Below are positions 12,100 through 25,700 of a stretch of DNA of 64,000 nt, in pieces. Each line of letters begins with the position of its first letter. Position 1 is the stretch's first letter. Where the stretch lies: NCBI RefSeq assembly GCF_026914265.1, contig NC_069136.1:54601658-54665657 (forward strand). The letters are read 5' to 3'. Origin of the DNA: Mya arenaria. Lineage: Eukaryota; Mollusca; Bivalvia; Myida; Myidae. The position numbers were made by a program, and so were the translations under genes. The notes beneath the pieces were generated by a model, which saw only the letters and a list, made by a program, of their open reading frames with translations, was not told the origin of the DNA and searched no databases.

Positions 12100-14172
12100 G
12101 TAGGTCGTCAAGCTAATTGATACTGTCCACCATAGGTTCACTTGTCTAATGTGTATAGTTTGTTATGACAGTTGAGAAAATGATAATTATATGAACATAT
12201 TCAACATTTCTATATCAATGTATGGTTTCAATGTATTGATAAATTTAATAAAAACTTGTTTTACCTTTGAGTTGCAATTACTGGAACATTTTTTTTTTCA
12301 ATTAATTCCTGCGTTTTTGCCATCACGGCTCTTCGATTTTCGTAATTGTTTTCATATTGTGAGCCCGATATATTACAACTGGAATGATATTTCGAACACA
12401 ATATTTACCCAACCTCTCGACAGGTATTTACGCGGCAGATCAGTATGAACTTACCGATATGTTTAGATCGTTATTCGCCTTCTTCTCAACGTAGTTATCT
12501 GTTACGCCGCTCATTAAAGCCTATACATGTAGATATTGTGTTTTGAATTTAATCTCGTATTACTGACCAAGGCTAGAGTGGTATCATAGCGTTCGAGATA
12601 TTAATATTGTTTACGTAGGAATTAACCTATTTTTTGGTAAAGAGTTATTGGTACAACTTTACAAAAATAAAATGGTTGTGGCCCTGATATATGCCTGTGT
12701 AAATTATTGAATACAATGATTAACGTGATGTTTGACTTATGAGGAAAACATGTAACAACAGACAGCAACCCGAGTGTGATTCTAAGACGTATCATTTTGA
12801 ACTGGATTCTATTTCTTCATTTTCTGTTTTGTAATTTACTATTTTCATTTTCCCTCTTCCTTAATTAATATTTAGCCTGATGTAAATGCTTTCAGCTTTT
12901 GATTTTACTAATTCTCTTCTGATAGCATCATATGGCATGCCGGTTAAAGGTAAGATACCACTAATTTAAAAAATGTTAGTGAAAACAAATATTCTTAAAC
13001 AAAACCATCACGAGGAGAAGCGGTATATTTGTGTATTTGTGATATGCTCCGTCGCGGCCATAGTAATGCACCGAAGTCAATCTGTAAGCATTGTACAAAA
13101 GTCAGCAAAGGTTGTCGTGAACAGTAACAGATCAACAGTAATTATTGGATAAAGATGGATGACCAATCAATAAGCATTTAAGCTTAGCTTAACCAAACCA
13201 AAGTTTTTACCATTTTAACTTAATTGGCTGCAGGTATTTTAAATGGTAGCTACCATTATTTTATGAGGTCAATGAACTATAATACATTCAGCGCGTGATT
13301 GAATGCCAGAACAAAATATACGATAATGCTCATATATGCATTACCATGTGTTAAAAATATTTTAGAGTATTATTCAAAAATAATGCAGTCCAATAGTCTA
13401 AACACACATTCGCATTATCGGAGGGTTAACACAATTGGTGTATTAAGATTTCTCAATTCCTTTTAAACATGCAATACTTAGTTATACATGGAATTATAAA
13501 AAACACTGAAATACGCACTAAAAGGAGAACTATGGAGCGAAAAGAGAATAATTAAATGGCATGTACTACGTGCAGATGAACTTTTAAACATAACAAACAT
13601 AAATTCTCACTGGAATTAGGTACTGTCTATAATTTATATAAATTAAGAATTATTGTATAAATCAATGCATTTAATTTCTACTGGTTTGTTTTAGTAGTGA
13701 ATGTATTTTAAAGACGAAACCCCCAATCCGCCCAATGATTTCATAACTCAAATACGTAATTATGCCATAGCTATATCTAAACTTTAAGATTATTCATACA
13801 TTTGTTTCAGAACTTGCTCACATTATAATATTCAACAGACAGGTTTACTTAAATGTTCAAATAACTAATACGGTATGCCAGAGAGTATTATTTCAACATA
13901 GAGAAACGGCAATGACGAGATAAATATATACTAACACTACCACGCTAATTGGTATTTATTCAGACTGAATTTGAAGAGAGAAGGGGTTACCACATAATTC
14001 GGTCAATGTAGACCCGTGTTGTTTATGTGTTTCTTACCATGGACATAACGGAATGGAAAATTGAATACGTCATAAAGCTGACACATGTAAAGTCATGATT
14101 GAAATAATTAGAAAAAGTAAAAGTACTTCCGAGGTCCGCTCAATGCTTTATTAAAAAGAAATATATTGAAAG
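12100..14172. other. Intergenic, no supported feature
   Basis: AT-rich DNA downstream of the Mab-21 pseudogene. A short 3'-UTR-like stretch follows 12069; nothing else is supported. Confidence 0.5.
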
Positions 14173-14259
14173 ACACGAACTGGACTACTCATTCGCTATA
14201 TGCTAATGCGATAGTATCTATCGCATTAGCATATAGCGAATGAGTAGTCCAGTTCGTGT
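14173..14259. repeat. Perfect hairpin palindrome, 42-bp arms
   Basis: Arms 14173-14214 and 14218-14259 are exact reverse complements, separated by a 3-nt loop (TAT). The arm begins ACACGAACTGGACTACTCAT. No transposon-like ends or target duplication are evident. One of three such structures in the window. Confidence 0.95.
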
Positions 14260-14612
14260 TTATGGGGGGTGCTAAATTAGAATACAATTCCGGTTCTGTC
14301 GCATCATTGTAAATGCGATTAATGCACTATTTATTATCCTGGTATTTACACAATGTCAAACAGGATAAGAAAAGTCCTTTGGATAAACATACAATTTGAT
14401 TAGTTTACATTGTTAAAACATACTGGGCATGTAAGAATCACGTTATATGCAAATTTGCGCGCTAAATTTATAATACATTAATATCGGTTTTGTAGATTAT
14501 TAGTTATTTCGATAAATGCATTTTTTAATCATCCTGGGGGTTAAAAGGTGTCAAAATTTTATATTGTTTCAAGCAACTATTGTACATTACCCTTTGTGAT
14601 TCGCAACACAGC

Positions 14613-14675
14613 ATGCCATTCTTAAGTACCAGAATAACCATCTCGTTAAAACGCATGGACACTGTCGTGTTAAAG
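14613..14675 (+). other. Possible short coding exon
   Basis: ATG followed by 21 codons (starts MPFLSTRITISLKR) ends at a strong donor AAAG|GTGAGTGAT. No partner exon is identified, so this is only a splice-signal observation. Confidence 0.2.
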
Positions 14676-14999
14676 GTGAGTGATATAGAATCAACTTCAT
14701 CATATTATACTTACTCTTGAACATCCGGCGTGTCCGTGATTACCATGTTTGTTCATCAGTTATTATGTTTATTTCTTGTAAGCTATTACTGCATTCTTTT
14801 CCCCGGAATGTATGTCGAACCGTTAATTTTCTAATCATTGTTTGCCTTTAAACAACGAACGCATTTCCAGTGTTACTGATGTGACATAAAGGCGTGCCTG
14901 TCAATCTGTGATTTGTAATATATTACATAGACACTTGAGTTGCGTTCCATTTCATTTAAATGTAATTGAAGAATTCGCATGCTAGATTATGACACTAAC

Positions 15000-16113
15000 C
15001 CGGGAGTGTTTCTTTAATCCGTCCGGTGCTCAAACTGGTGGAATCATAAGCATTAACATTAAACAATGCCAGTGAGTCATTATGCACAAGCGTACTGTGT
15101 TCTGTATTACCATGCTGTGTTTCAGTCCAATGTGCTGGAAAGCTGAAATTAACAATATCGCATAGAACACTTTGGTAAATTTTAATTTTCATTAACTCAT
15201 CTTATCAAGACAACTCATACGATGTTAAACGATAAGGCCAATTGTTTTAAAGAATAGCAACATTTCAAGCGAAAGGGACTTACATTTGAAGAAGATTGGA
15301 TAAATGCCCTTCCAATTGGCTTTTTGCAGTGAGAGTCCAACAGCCAAAAATTTACAGTATTGATTCGTATTGCAATTAGAGTCCACTTTTCAAGTCAAAA
15401 CCACAGCTAATCATGTTCATTATCAACAAGCAAGCACCAAATAGGCCAACTACTGATTTAACATTGAAAACAACCACTAAATTTGTCAAATACTTAAAAA
15501 TGTAATTACAAAAATCTACCAAATATAATACTTATTTTACATCTGCGAACAACCATTGTAACCGAGCAGCCGTCTCGACTGAGTATTATTCATCATCGTC
15601 AGTAGTGTTTAGTGCACAATATCATAGTGTCTCTTCTACCGGCATAAGCAGTATAAAGCAATTTGATGGTTCTAAAGGAATGTAGGTATGTTCGTGAATT
15701 GCTCAAACGGAAAAAATTGCAAACAAAGTAAAGGTTTCATAATTGTCAGGTCGACCCTTCAATTACTAGATGTATTAATTAAGCTTGTCGATCTGTTCCT
15801 AATTGTATATTTTAAACGTGTTTTGATTCTCGACATCCAAATATACATACTGTCGACAAATTGAATAATGAAGTCCGCAATACATTGGTAATACATTAAA
15901 AGGCTTCGTGCTAAGCAGAGACAGCGTGGCATAACTAGAAATGAAAACCCCTTATGGATTGCGTAATTGCTGGAATGATCGTCCGTATGTATCTTCAGGT
16001 TTAACAGATTTAGAGTTATATTTATAGTTTTGCTTAAGGCCACAACAATTGATCATTTGTTCACTCCTTCGCCGGACGTACTTCCTCAGTTTCGACTTCG
16101 TTTTTCCCATGAT
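15000..16113 (-). CDS. Possible exons of an unrecognised minus-strand gene
   Basis: Two exon-like stretches on the minus strand. 16113-15952 follows a strong acceptor (GTCTTTTTCAG) and reads IMGKTKSKLRKYVRRRSEQ..., a very basic start followed by a Cys pair and a Lys/Asn-rich part, up to a stop. 15142-15000 follows TTAATTTCAG and ends at CCGG|GTTAGT; it reads FPAHWTETQHGNTEH... to ...STGRIKETLPG, hydrophilic and of normal composition. The HWT start loosely recalls the beginning of PARP catalytic domains, but the rest does not match, so I do not assign it. Frames and order between the two pieces are not proven to belong to one transcript. Confidence 0.3.
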
Positions 16114-16119
16114 CTGAAA

Positions 16120-17750
16120 AAGACACTTATACATTGCCGGAAACTTTAGTTTCATTTTTTTTCAATCGCTTAATTGCTCTGTGCCAAGTCTATTTCACCG
16201 TTTTACTGACTTCTATATAATCGTAAAATGAAGGAAATGACCATCTAAAAACTCCATTTTAACCACTTCAAAGATTAATCAACATTCGTCGTAATGTGAT
16301 AAATAGTCAATATCTACATTTATGGATTTTGCTTGCTATCATGCCCTACTGCATGTATACAAATATATATTTACACTTTTAAGTATTATAATTGTTTATG
16401 GTTATCATAACTATGGGCGGAGAATCGGGTTATACAATTTTTAAATAACCTTTACTTCGATACAAAATAACGAATGTCCGGACTATTCAATAGAATTCTT
16501 ATTTATACTAAAACAAAATTAGAATAGACATTAGAATTGATATACAACCTGTATAGTACTATGCTGCAGAAATAGTATTCATTTTCAGCTCTTCAACGAC
16601 TAGTTTATCAGTCTTAAAAACAAATTCAAAACACGTTTAAGATTACGTAGTGCTTGGTTCGAACAATATTTCGTAAGTGCTTGGTTCTAAAAATGATTGT
16701 AACATTATTTCGGAAACATATGTACGTTGCTGTGGAAACAAAACTTAGGGCATACCGATAGGTGTTAATGCAATGTTTTTAAATAGCTCTGTATACGAAA
16801 TTGCGTATATTAAGGACAACATTTAAAAATAAATGACAGTTCATGCTTGGTTCTAAGATTTCCGAAGCACATTTCGCCTCGATTGAAAACTTGTGACACG
16901 CATTCCAAATAAACTACAGAACTGTCTAACAAAATAAAGGTACCAAATAACGGGGAATATTGGGCGCTGGAACATGGTCGATGTTACGAAATTTAATTGT
17001 TTAATTATTGAGAGAAACTTAACAAAATACATACCGTCTCACTGGGCGCTGCCATTTTTTAATGCTTGGTATCAAAACAATGTATCACGTGATTACCGCC
17101 TCTGATATTTAACAAATGGCAATGAGATCCAGTTCTTTACTATTAACTTAAATTTAAACGTGGATATTTTGTAAAGACAACATTCCTCATAGTAACGTGC
17201 AATTATTCGAGGACCAAAAGAGAACTATTGTTTTCATTCAGTAACTTACTATCACAAAAAAAACATTTCAGACTAGTAAGAGTAATTCATCATTTGAGCA
17301 TTTCCAAACATTGGGTCAGGTCTAAATTTGAACCTCTTGAAGCACATGATAAAATTGAAGTGACATTGACATTGCAGAAGATTGAAAAAGTAAATAACAC
17401 AGAGAACATTTCTAAAAAAAGAAACACTGTGGATTGAATTGCGGGACAACATACTTGAAGCAGTATCAAACAATTCTGCAAATGTGGCACCGGTTATTAT
17501 TTTAAAGCAGGTGGTGTTTCCCTTTCAAGACCTCGGCTTGACCACGAATGGTGTATAGGTCCATGCCTTAAAAAGAATAACATAATGGCCCCATAGCTTC
17601 AATGAACGTAAGAAACAGGCCACTTTAATAACAGGCCACTTTACTACAACTCGGTCAAAGAAAAAAATGGATAAGCACAAAGAATTGAGAGAATTAAAAC
17701 AGTCATTTTACTTTCTGATTTAACTGATGTTATTTTCAAACTGTATGTGT
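16120..17750. other. Intergenic, no supported feature
   Basis: AT-rich. The phrase TGCTTGGTTC recurs at about 16650, 16680 and 16845, a weak local repeat. No gene is supported. Confidence 0.45.
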
Positions 17751-17752
17751 TA

Positions 17753-17966
17753 TGCACTAGTCAATTGTAACCACCACCCCTCCCCCCTTCCAGGTCTGGG
17801 AAATAGCGGGGACTTTCGGTCCAGCCAACCCCGCCAGGTAAATCCACCGCATTCACCCGGCACTGCGGGACCACCTGGAAGGTTAAAACACGGTTCATTT
17901 ACCCGGCTATCCTCGGACCTGAGGGGAGGGGGTTGGGTGGGGGCGTGGTTACAATTGACTGGTGCA
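17753..17966. mobile_element. GC-rich inverted-repeat element, copy 1
   Basis: 214 bp bounded by inverted ends TGCACTAGTCAATTGTAACC and GGTTACAATTGACTGGTGCA. The interior is C-rich on the left and G-rich on the right, in sharp contrast to the AT-rich surroundings. A diverged, longer copy lies at 34517-34838 with the same ends. No coding capacity; non-autonomous DNA element. The CACTA-like ends hint at the CACTA superfamily but a clean target duplication is not visible. Confidence 0.75.
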
Positions 17967-19265
17967 TAAATTCAGAATGTTTCTAAAACATTTACAAGTC
18001 CTACTATTTTTAGCTGTTTTAAACAATTATGATTATATGAAAACTGAGAAATGCATTTAAGAATTTTAAAAAATAACTCACGAAAACATGTTCAATGGTT
18101 GTACCGTAAGTCGTGTGTTCGTGTATTTTAATATAAGTTTTGCAGTCAAAATCCGATTTAGTTATTATTTAACACTAAATTTTGAGTACAAAACAATAAA
18201 TTACTTAAAACACACATAAATAATTATTGCCTTCGACGCTGTGAAACTCTTGTTGTTTACTGAAGACTGTAAGGAATAAGATCGCGTAATTGCAAAGCTG
18301 AAATTGCGCTAGTTGACGTCACGCTTTGTTGTTTAATGTTTCACATTACCTCCTGATAAATGTTCAGAATTGTTCCCATTAAAAAAGCAGTTTTATATCA
18401 TTTTAACTTTTTTACTATAATCAATTATATTCATTTCAATAAGACAAAGAATACAAATACAAGGAAATGTCACTTTCAGAGTTCAAATATAAATGCTGAA
18501 CATATAAAAATATATACAAATATCCGCTCTCTGTAATGTACGTTACCACAAAGCCGAAGCTTCTTTGTAGAATGGCTAACATCCCATTCCCAATTGTGCT
18601 GCATCGGGCTGCATCGGGTTCATGCCAATATACGTATTATAACTTAGAATTTAAGCAATAAAGGAAATAAGTTTAAAAAAGACAAAGAAAGAAAAAACGC
18701 TTAAAAGTCACTACTTTTATAAGTATAAATTTTAATGCTGAACATAACATAAAGGCCCTCCCTGTAATTTATTTGCTGTGAGTGGGTCATGATCTGTTTT
18801 CTGTAACATTACATGACACCGCTTAACTATTGTCGCGACGAAAGTCACGTGCACGACCGGTTTCAATTTCGGTCTGATAAAATTTTAAAACTTGAATCAA
18901 CGTTGGAATTTCGTTTATCTCTCAAACAATAGCACTCTTTGTAAATCTATTCATTACCTTTTGACGTACAAAATATTGTTTTAAGTCCTACATGAAATAT
19001 TGTTTTAGCCACATTTATCAGCGGAAATTATATATGCCATCTTGTTTCTGGACAATTTTTGTTAATTTGTGAAGTTTTCTTTTAAACTATAATGATCGTA
19101 GAACAACTGTGATACAAAGTAATAATTTTTGTTTAAAAATAAAGATAATACTATTTGACCCAGCAGACAATACTATTTTACCCTCAGTCGGTGCAAAAGC
19201 TGATGTAAACTGACAGGCCAATATTTAACTCTATGGGACTATATTATAGATGATGTGGAATTAAT
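17967..19265. other. Intergenic, no supported feature
   Basis: AT-rich; nothing supported. Two loosely similar stretches around 18490 and 18730 (ATGCTGAACATA) may be an old local duplication. Confidence 0.4.
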
Positions 19266-19463
19266 TCAAATTAACATTCTACTGTTCTAGTTGTGCCTGT
19301 GATTGGGAAGCAGAAGAAATACCAGTTAGGTAGAAAAGTGTAGATCGTACGATTTTCACTTCCGGTGTAAACAAACCCGCTTTTTTTTGCACCTGAGAAA
19401 AAAATATGTAAAACATCTATTTACACTGTGTTCCCGAGAAAATTTTGAAGCAGGGTTTATCAA

Positions 19464-20559
19464 ATGGGTAAGGGCGTCAAAGCCAACCACAAATCCCAAC
19501 CGAACCCTGACGTAGAAAGTACCCAAAGGCCTACGAGGAGAAATAGAAGTCAAAAGAGAAAAGTTATCTCCCCTGGTGTCGAATCCATAGACAAGAAATC
19601 TAGACACTCCTCGGGTTCTGACATTGAAAGTGTTTACAATCGATGCAGTTATTTGGTTGAAAAAAATATCAATCCCGATCCATTAAAAGACATGTCAAAT
19701 ACAAGTTCAAGAATGGTTCAATGGAAAACGAAGCATCCTTTAGCTCAAATACCACCCCAGTCAATACAAGAATTGTATCTGGCAACTGTACACCTCAGCA
19801 AAAACATTAGTATATATATACCCCTACACAAATGCCCCATGTTCCAGTTTTCATGCAATCTCCAATCCAAATGGGCTCTCAAATGCAACCCCAAACCCCA
19901 CCCACTTTCAGCAACCCTCCATGCTATCAGATAATGACATTCAAAGAATAGTCTCTTCTTTGAGGGTGTCTTTAAGAGAGGACATGGCTGCCATGGTGAA
20001 CTCTGCCATCCATGAGCAGGTAAAACCCCTTCAAGAAGAGGTGTCACAGCTCAAGACCCAAGTCAATAACCTCAAAATTGAAATGGATGCTGCTAACCAA
20101 TATAGTAGGAGGTACTGTGTTCTCATTAGCAACATCAAGGAGGAGCCTAGTGAGAACACTGACAACATTGCCCTGCAGGTGGCAAAAGAATGTGGCCTGG
20201 AAATATCATCCACTGACATTGACAGGTCCAACAGGAATGGCAGGCCAAAGGACAAACCTAATGACATCATTGTCAAGTTTGTGTCATATAAGACAAAAAG
20301 TGCTTTCATGAAAATTAGAAAGGAGCTGAGACAAAAGAAAAGCAATGAACACCTTACACAGTACAGAAGTGAACTTGCCTACCAGTGTAGGCAGTTAAAA
20401 AAGAACCCACACTCCCCTGTTACTGACAGCTGGTCATTTGATGGCAACATTTTCATAAAAAAAGATGGCAACAGTCCCACAATCAAGATAAACAGTCCTA
20501 TGGACCTTGAACAGTTTGGATTTAATCCTCCTTCTTCATTATCTGTGAACTTTCAGTGA
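19464..20559 (+). CDS. LINE ORF1 (RNA-binding/chaperone type), frame-disrupted
   Basis: The first part, 19464 to about 19800, is basic (PTRRNRSQKRK) and typical of an ORF1 N-terminus. A proline/glutamine-rich linker around 19840-19910 has shifted frame. The second part (19921-20559, 212 codons) holds a coiled-coil (EVSQLKTQVNNLKIEMDAAN), then YSRRYCVLISNIKEEP, which resembles the RRM-like domain of L1-type ORF1 proteins, and an Arg/Lys-rich region (RKELRQKKSNEHL). In such elements the protein coats the element RNA. The frame changes near 19800-19920 separate the two parts, so the copy is defective. Confidence 0.7.
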
Positions 20560-22758
20560 TGGGGAGTAAGCCTCATACTTACTCACTTATAATTCTTCAA
20601 ATTTACTTACCAGTGAATACATTATCTATATGTTACTTTGATTATTTACTTTATGGTTTTAATCCATGTCTTCTGTAATTTTTCCCACTTATAGACCAAC
20701 AAATTGTTAATTACAATTCTATATCTTAGGACATGAATGGTACATTTTTACACCTGTGATATGTAATGTATCATTTTCTAATATGATGGTGAACATGTAT
20801 ACCAAATATTTAAACTGCTTTGACCATGTAATCACTAATTTGGCTTAACAATGCTTTACTTTTCACTTTCAAAATCAATATCACTATTATGTAAATTAAA
20901 CGTACTTATTAGTACTAATTACAATATTCAACCTATAATACCTTATCTCAAATCAACATTACAATCAAATACCTAATTGTAAAATTATTATTCACAAGAT
21001 AAGCATTAATACTTGAATGTACATTTTAGATGTTTAAATTATTGTACATGTATTGTTGCCTAAGTATCTCACCAATTGCTACTTAAAATGTTGACACAAT
21101 GAACTTTACTGAAATATGGTTAATATCATGGGGTTTTTTTCTTACCTATCTTTTATTTTATGTTTTGATTTTTTTGTGCACTTTCCAAGCAATGTTCCAA
21201 AGTTGTCATAATAATTTATCTAGTCCAAGACTTCAAATATAGCTGAATATTAGTTTAATCTCAAATCTCAAATACCACCTAAAACTCAATAAGATGAACA
21301 CATAACTAATTACTTCATAACTCCTCAGCTATAAATTATCTGGTTTTGATGTTATTTTTTCTACATGCTAAATATTTTAAGTCTGTCTGAACTTATGCCC
21401 TGTTAAGTTTTAACCTCATATATGTGCTTTAGTTTGTTCAGGTACTTTATGTCACATGTTAAAGAAAGCTAAGAATTTTATTTTATAGCCAATGTTTATT
21501 GGACAAATTTCTTCCAAACATTGAGATGAAAATACTTTTTTAATCTGAAATCAACTTAAAACCATAATGTTCCATGATTCTGTCAAACTAATTATCTTGG
21601 GTTTCTCCCTGTTGTAAATAGCATATGTCTTTAATTATTCTGTCATGATGTTATTAACATATGTTAATAGGATTAATCATGCCGTGAAATTAAAACTTAG
21701 TATTATAAATACCTGATTTAGCTAACACTGTCATTATACTGCTATGCTTCCAAACTGCTGCTATATTATGCTCATACCACCAAATCACTGTTTGTTCTCT
21801 CCATGAATGAACGTACTATCACTTTGACACTCATTCAGTCATACGATAAATAACTATACAAATAAATCCGCGTAGTTGCCACATTAGCACCAATATCCGC
21901 TTACAGGAATAAAGTACACCCTTACTTTATCGTTTGCCACTGGACATATTAAACATTTCTTACAAACTTACATATTTAAAAAATCAAATCACTTATATTC
22001 CATAATTGATCACATATTCCACATTAACAATAAATTAATATACTCGTAGTGTCACACTAAGAATTAAATCCCATAAATTAATCCGTATACACTGCCAGCG
22101 AACACCTTCATTGATAAAATGAGATGTAGGCCGATCTGACGTAATTTTAATCCTCATCTGTCTGGAGAAAAGCGTGCGCACCTATTGACACATTAAAGGC
22201 ACATACTCACAAAGTTTCGAGTATATATCAAAGTATATCCTGTCCCATATGTTGCACGAGCAATTTTTATAATTATTTGCATATGTTCTAACATAAGATC
22301 TGAAACACAACAATTTCAGATTTCTGCGGTAGCTGCCCTTTAAAAAATTATAACGTATATACTGGTAGGAAAAGTCGTTTCATTGCTATCATGTCAGCAA
22401 ACACATAACATACATGAGATATACTTATGAAGATGTCGTTTCTCTAACACTACTGTGTATATAGCTTTTCAAACGCTACTCGCATTTTATAATAACACAT
22501 CCTGTAACAATTTCTGCACAAAAGTGCGTAATATGATTTTCCCACTTGCGCAATTTATTGACAAAATGTACCCAAACCCTACTTATTTAAGGGAACTACC
22601 TATTTACAAGTACTTGATATGTTACTCAGGTACATCCTCCATACATTCTTTCCTCTTACTTTCTCTCTCTTTTCCCTTTATCTCCGTAGTACAGGTCAGT
22701 CAGTTGGTAAATATCCCTCATTCATACAGCTTTATGACCCCGGTTAACACTATTATAA
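20560..22758. other. Long AT-rich stretch between LINE ORF1 and ORF2
   Basis: About 2.2 kb without recognised coding content. LINE ORFs are usually much closer together, so this may be an old insertion inside the element, or ORF1 and ORF2 may be from two neighbouring insertions. No inverted or direct terminal repeats were found by eye. Confidence 0.4.
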
Positions 22759-25700
22759 ATGTCTATTGAAATAGGCACATATCGAATGAGGGTCGGTTTG
22801 TTCTGCTATTTTCAAGCTCAATCCAAAGGTTTTAAACATTTAACACATTTTGAATTAATTTGTTGGTTGTCTATGCCTCTAATTCTTTCTGGTGATGTTC
22901 ATGAAAATCCTGGTCCTTCGTCATCACTGTCTACCTCCTCTTCTGAAGCTTTTACTGCGATTAATGGTAGCTTAAGTATAGTACATTACAATGTGCAGAG
23001 CTTTAATGGTAAAAAAGACATTTTATATGCTGACCTACATAACTTTGATATCCTAGCCTTTACTGAAACATGGCTCACGCCTAACATTGAAACATCTGAG
23101 ATCATATTTCCTGCCTTCCATACTCCTTTTAGAAGAGATAGATCAACTGAGCCCCATGGAGGAGTCTTAGTCTATCCGACATATTTGTGTTAGAGCGACG
23201 TGATCTAGAAGTAAACGATGTAGAGTGTCTTTGGCTTGAATTACGCATGAAAACAAAGCGTCTTTTGCTTGGTAATTTTTATAGACCTCCTAATTCCACT
23301 TCATATGTTCTGGAATCCATTACCAACTCAATGTCAATGGCGGTTGATACTGGTATAAAAGATATAGTCATTACGGGAGATTTTAACCTTGATATGAATA
23401 AATCATTATCTGGACAAAAGATTGAGTCATTATGTCAGCAATTGAATCTGTCACAAGTCATCCGTGACGCTACTCATTTTACTGAAACTTCGGAATCCCT
23501 TCTCGACTTATTCCTAGTTTCATCACCAGATATTGTACTAAAATGTGGTGTAGGTGAACCTTTTCTGGACCAGTTAGTTCGTTACCACTGCCCTATTTTT
23601 GCATATTAAAATTCAAAAAAACGGTCGGATCAACATTTAAACGAAAAGTATGGAAATTTTCACAAGGGGACTACGCCAAACTCAGAACGCTTGTGTCATC
23701 TTTTGACTGGAATGCATGTTTTCACACGAATATTGATATTTACGCTAAAAATTTTACCAATCAACTTATGGTATTTTGTGAACTATGTATACCGTCAAAG
23801 TCTATAACGATCCGCACTCAGGACCCCCCGTGGTTTCATAATGAAATTCGTAAATTACTCCGCCAGAGACGAAGAGCATACAAAAAGGCCAGACGCTCAA
23901 ACTATGAAAATCACTGGCAAGCTTACAGGACTATTCGCAATCATGCTAACCATATCATAAAAACTGACAAACAATCACATTATGAAAAGCTTGCCTCAAA
24001 ACTTCAGGGAAATACCTTTTCCTCGTCCGATTTTTGGAAAACTATCAAACATTTTACTAGTGCTACGCCGGCTTCCAAACACATTCCCCCTCTCATCCAC
24101 GACGGCATCGTATACGAATCTAACATTGACAAGGCAAATCTTTTGAATAACTTTTTCCAATCTCAGAGCCTTCTGAATGTTCCTAACAGACCTCTTCCTA
24201 TTGTCTCTGATGTCCCATTCTTGCAAGATTTTGATATTTCCCATCAAGATGTTATAGATTCAACTAAGGTACTAAAAACTGGAAAGGCAACAGGACCTGA
24301 CTCTGTTAATAGCTTTGTACTAAGGGAAATAACCACCGAAATTTCACAGCCCCTTCGAGATCTTTTTAATTACTTTTTAATTGGTAATTATCGCCCACTA
24401 TCCCTCTTGAGTGTTATTAGTAAGGTTCTAGAAAGGATTATGCATAAATACATGTTTAACTTCTTCCGTCAAAATGACTTCTTAACCCCATTTCAGTCAA
24501 CGTTTGTTCCAAATGACTCCACTGTAAATCAGCTTGTATCTATCTATCACTCCTTCTGTCTTGCACTAGACGAGGGTAAAGAATTAAGGGCAGTTTTCTG
24601 TGACGAAAGCCTTTGATCGTGTATAGCATGAAGGTCTACTTTTCAAGCTTCGTGAAAGTGTTCCGGTTCCCTTTTAGTATGGCTTACTGATTATCTTAGT
24701 GAAAGTGAAAGAAAACAGAGGGTTGTCCTATCTAGTACAATGTCAGATACGGTTTCAATATCTGCTGGAGTACCACAGGGTTCAATTCTTGGACCCCTAC
24801 TCTTTCTTGTCTTTATAAATGATATCGTACGGGAAATAAAATCACCCATACGTCTTTTCGCATATGATACTACTTTGTATATTATTGTCGATGATCCTTT
24901 GTCTGCAGCTCAGCAACTAAATGATGACATGAACAAAATTCATTTGTGGGCAGAAAGGTGGCTTGTATCATTCAACCCGGCGAAAACCGAATCATTTTTA
25001 ATATCTCGAAAAACAAACAGACAGGCATATCTACCTATTTATATGGATAATGTTCAAATAGCGGAAGTTACTACTCATAAACATCTCGGCGTGACACTCG
25101 CCAATAACTGCTCATGGCATGAGCATATCAACTCCGTCAAAACCAAGGCATGGCAACGTATTTACATCATGCGATCATTTAAATTCGTCCTTGATCGCAA
25201 ATCGCTAGAAGTCCTATATAAAACATTTATTCGGCCACTGTTGGAATACGCAGATGTAGTTTGGAATAATCTAACGCAAGCTGAAGCAGAGGACCTAGAA
25301 AAGGTTCAGCATGGGGCAGCGCGAATAATTTCCGGAGCAACGCGACTTGTCTCCATTTCAAATCTTTATATAGAAACAGGACTTGAATCTCTGAAGGATG
25401 TCTACAAGATGTTTCATTCTCTTACTCAAGCCTACCTCACTACACTTATTCCATCGCGAGTTGGTGATACAAGCTCGTATAATCTTCGGAATTCTGTGAA
25501 CCTTCGTAATATTCCTTGTAATACTCAGGTGTTATTCAATTCGTTTCTTCCAACCACAATATCCTTATGGAATGCTCTCCCGGAAACTGTTCGTTCTTCG
25601 ACATCCCTGCCCTCCTTTGAATACAATCTTAACAAGAATAAAAAAAACTGTTCCAAATTTCTATTATGAAGGCGATCGCAAATAGAGTGTCATACATGCA

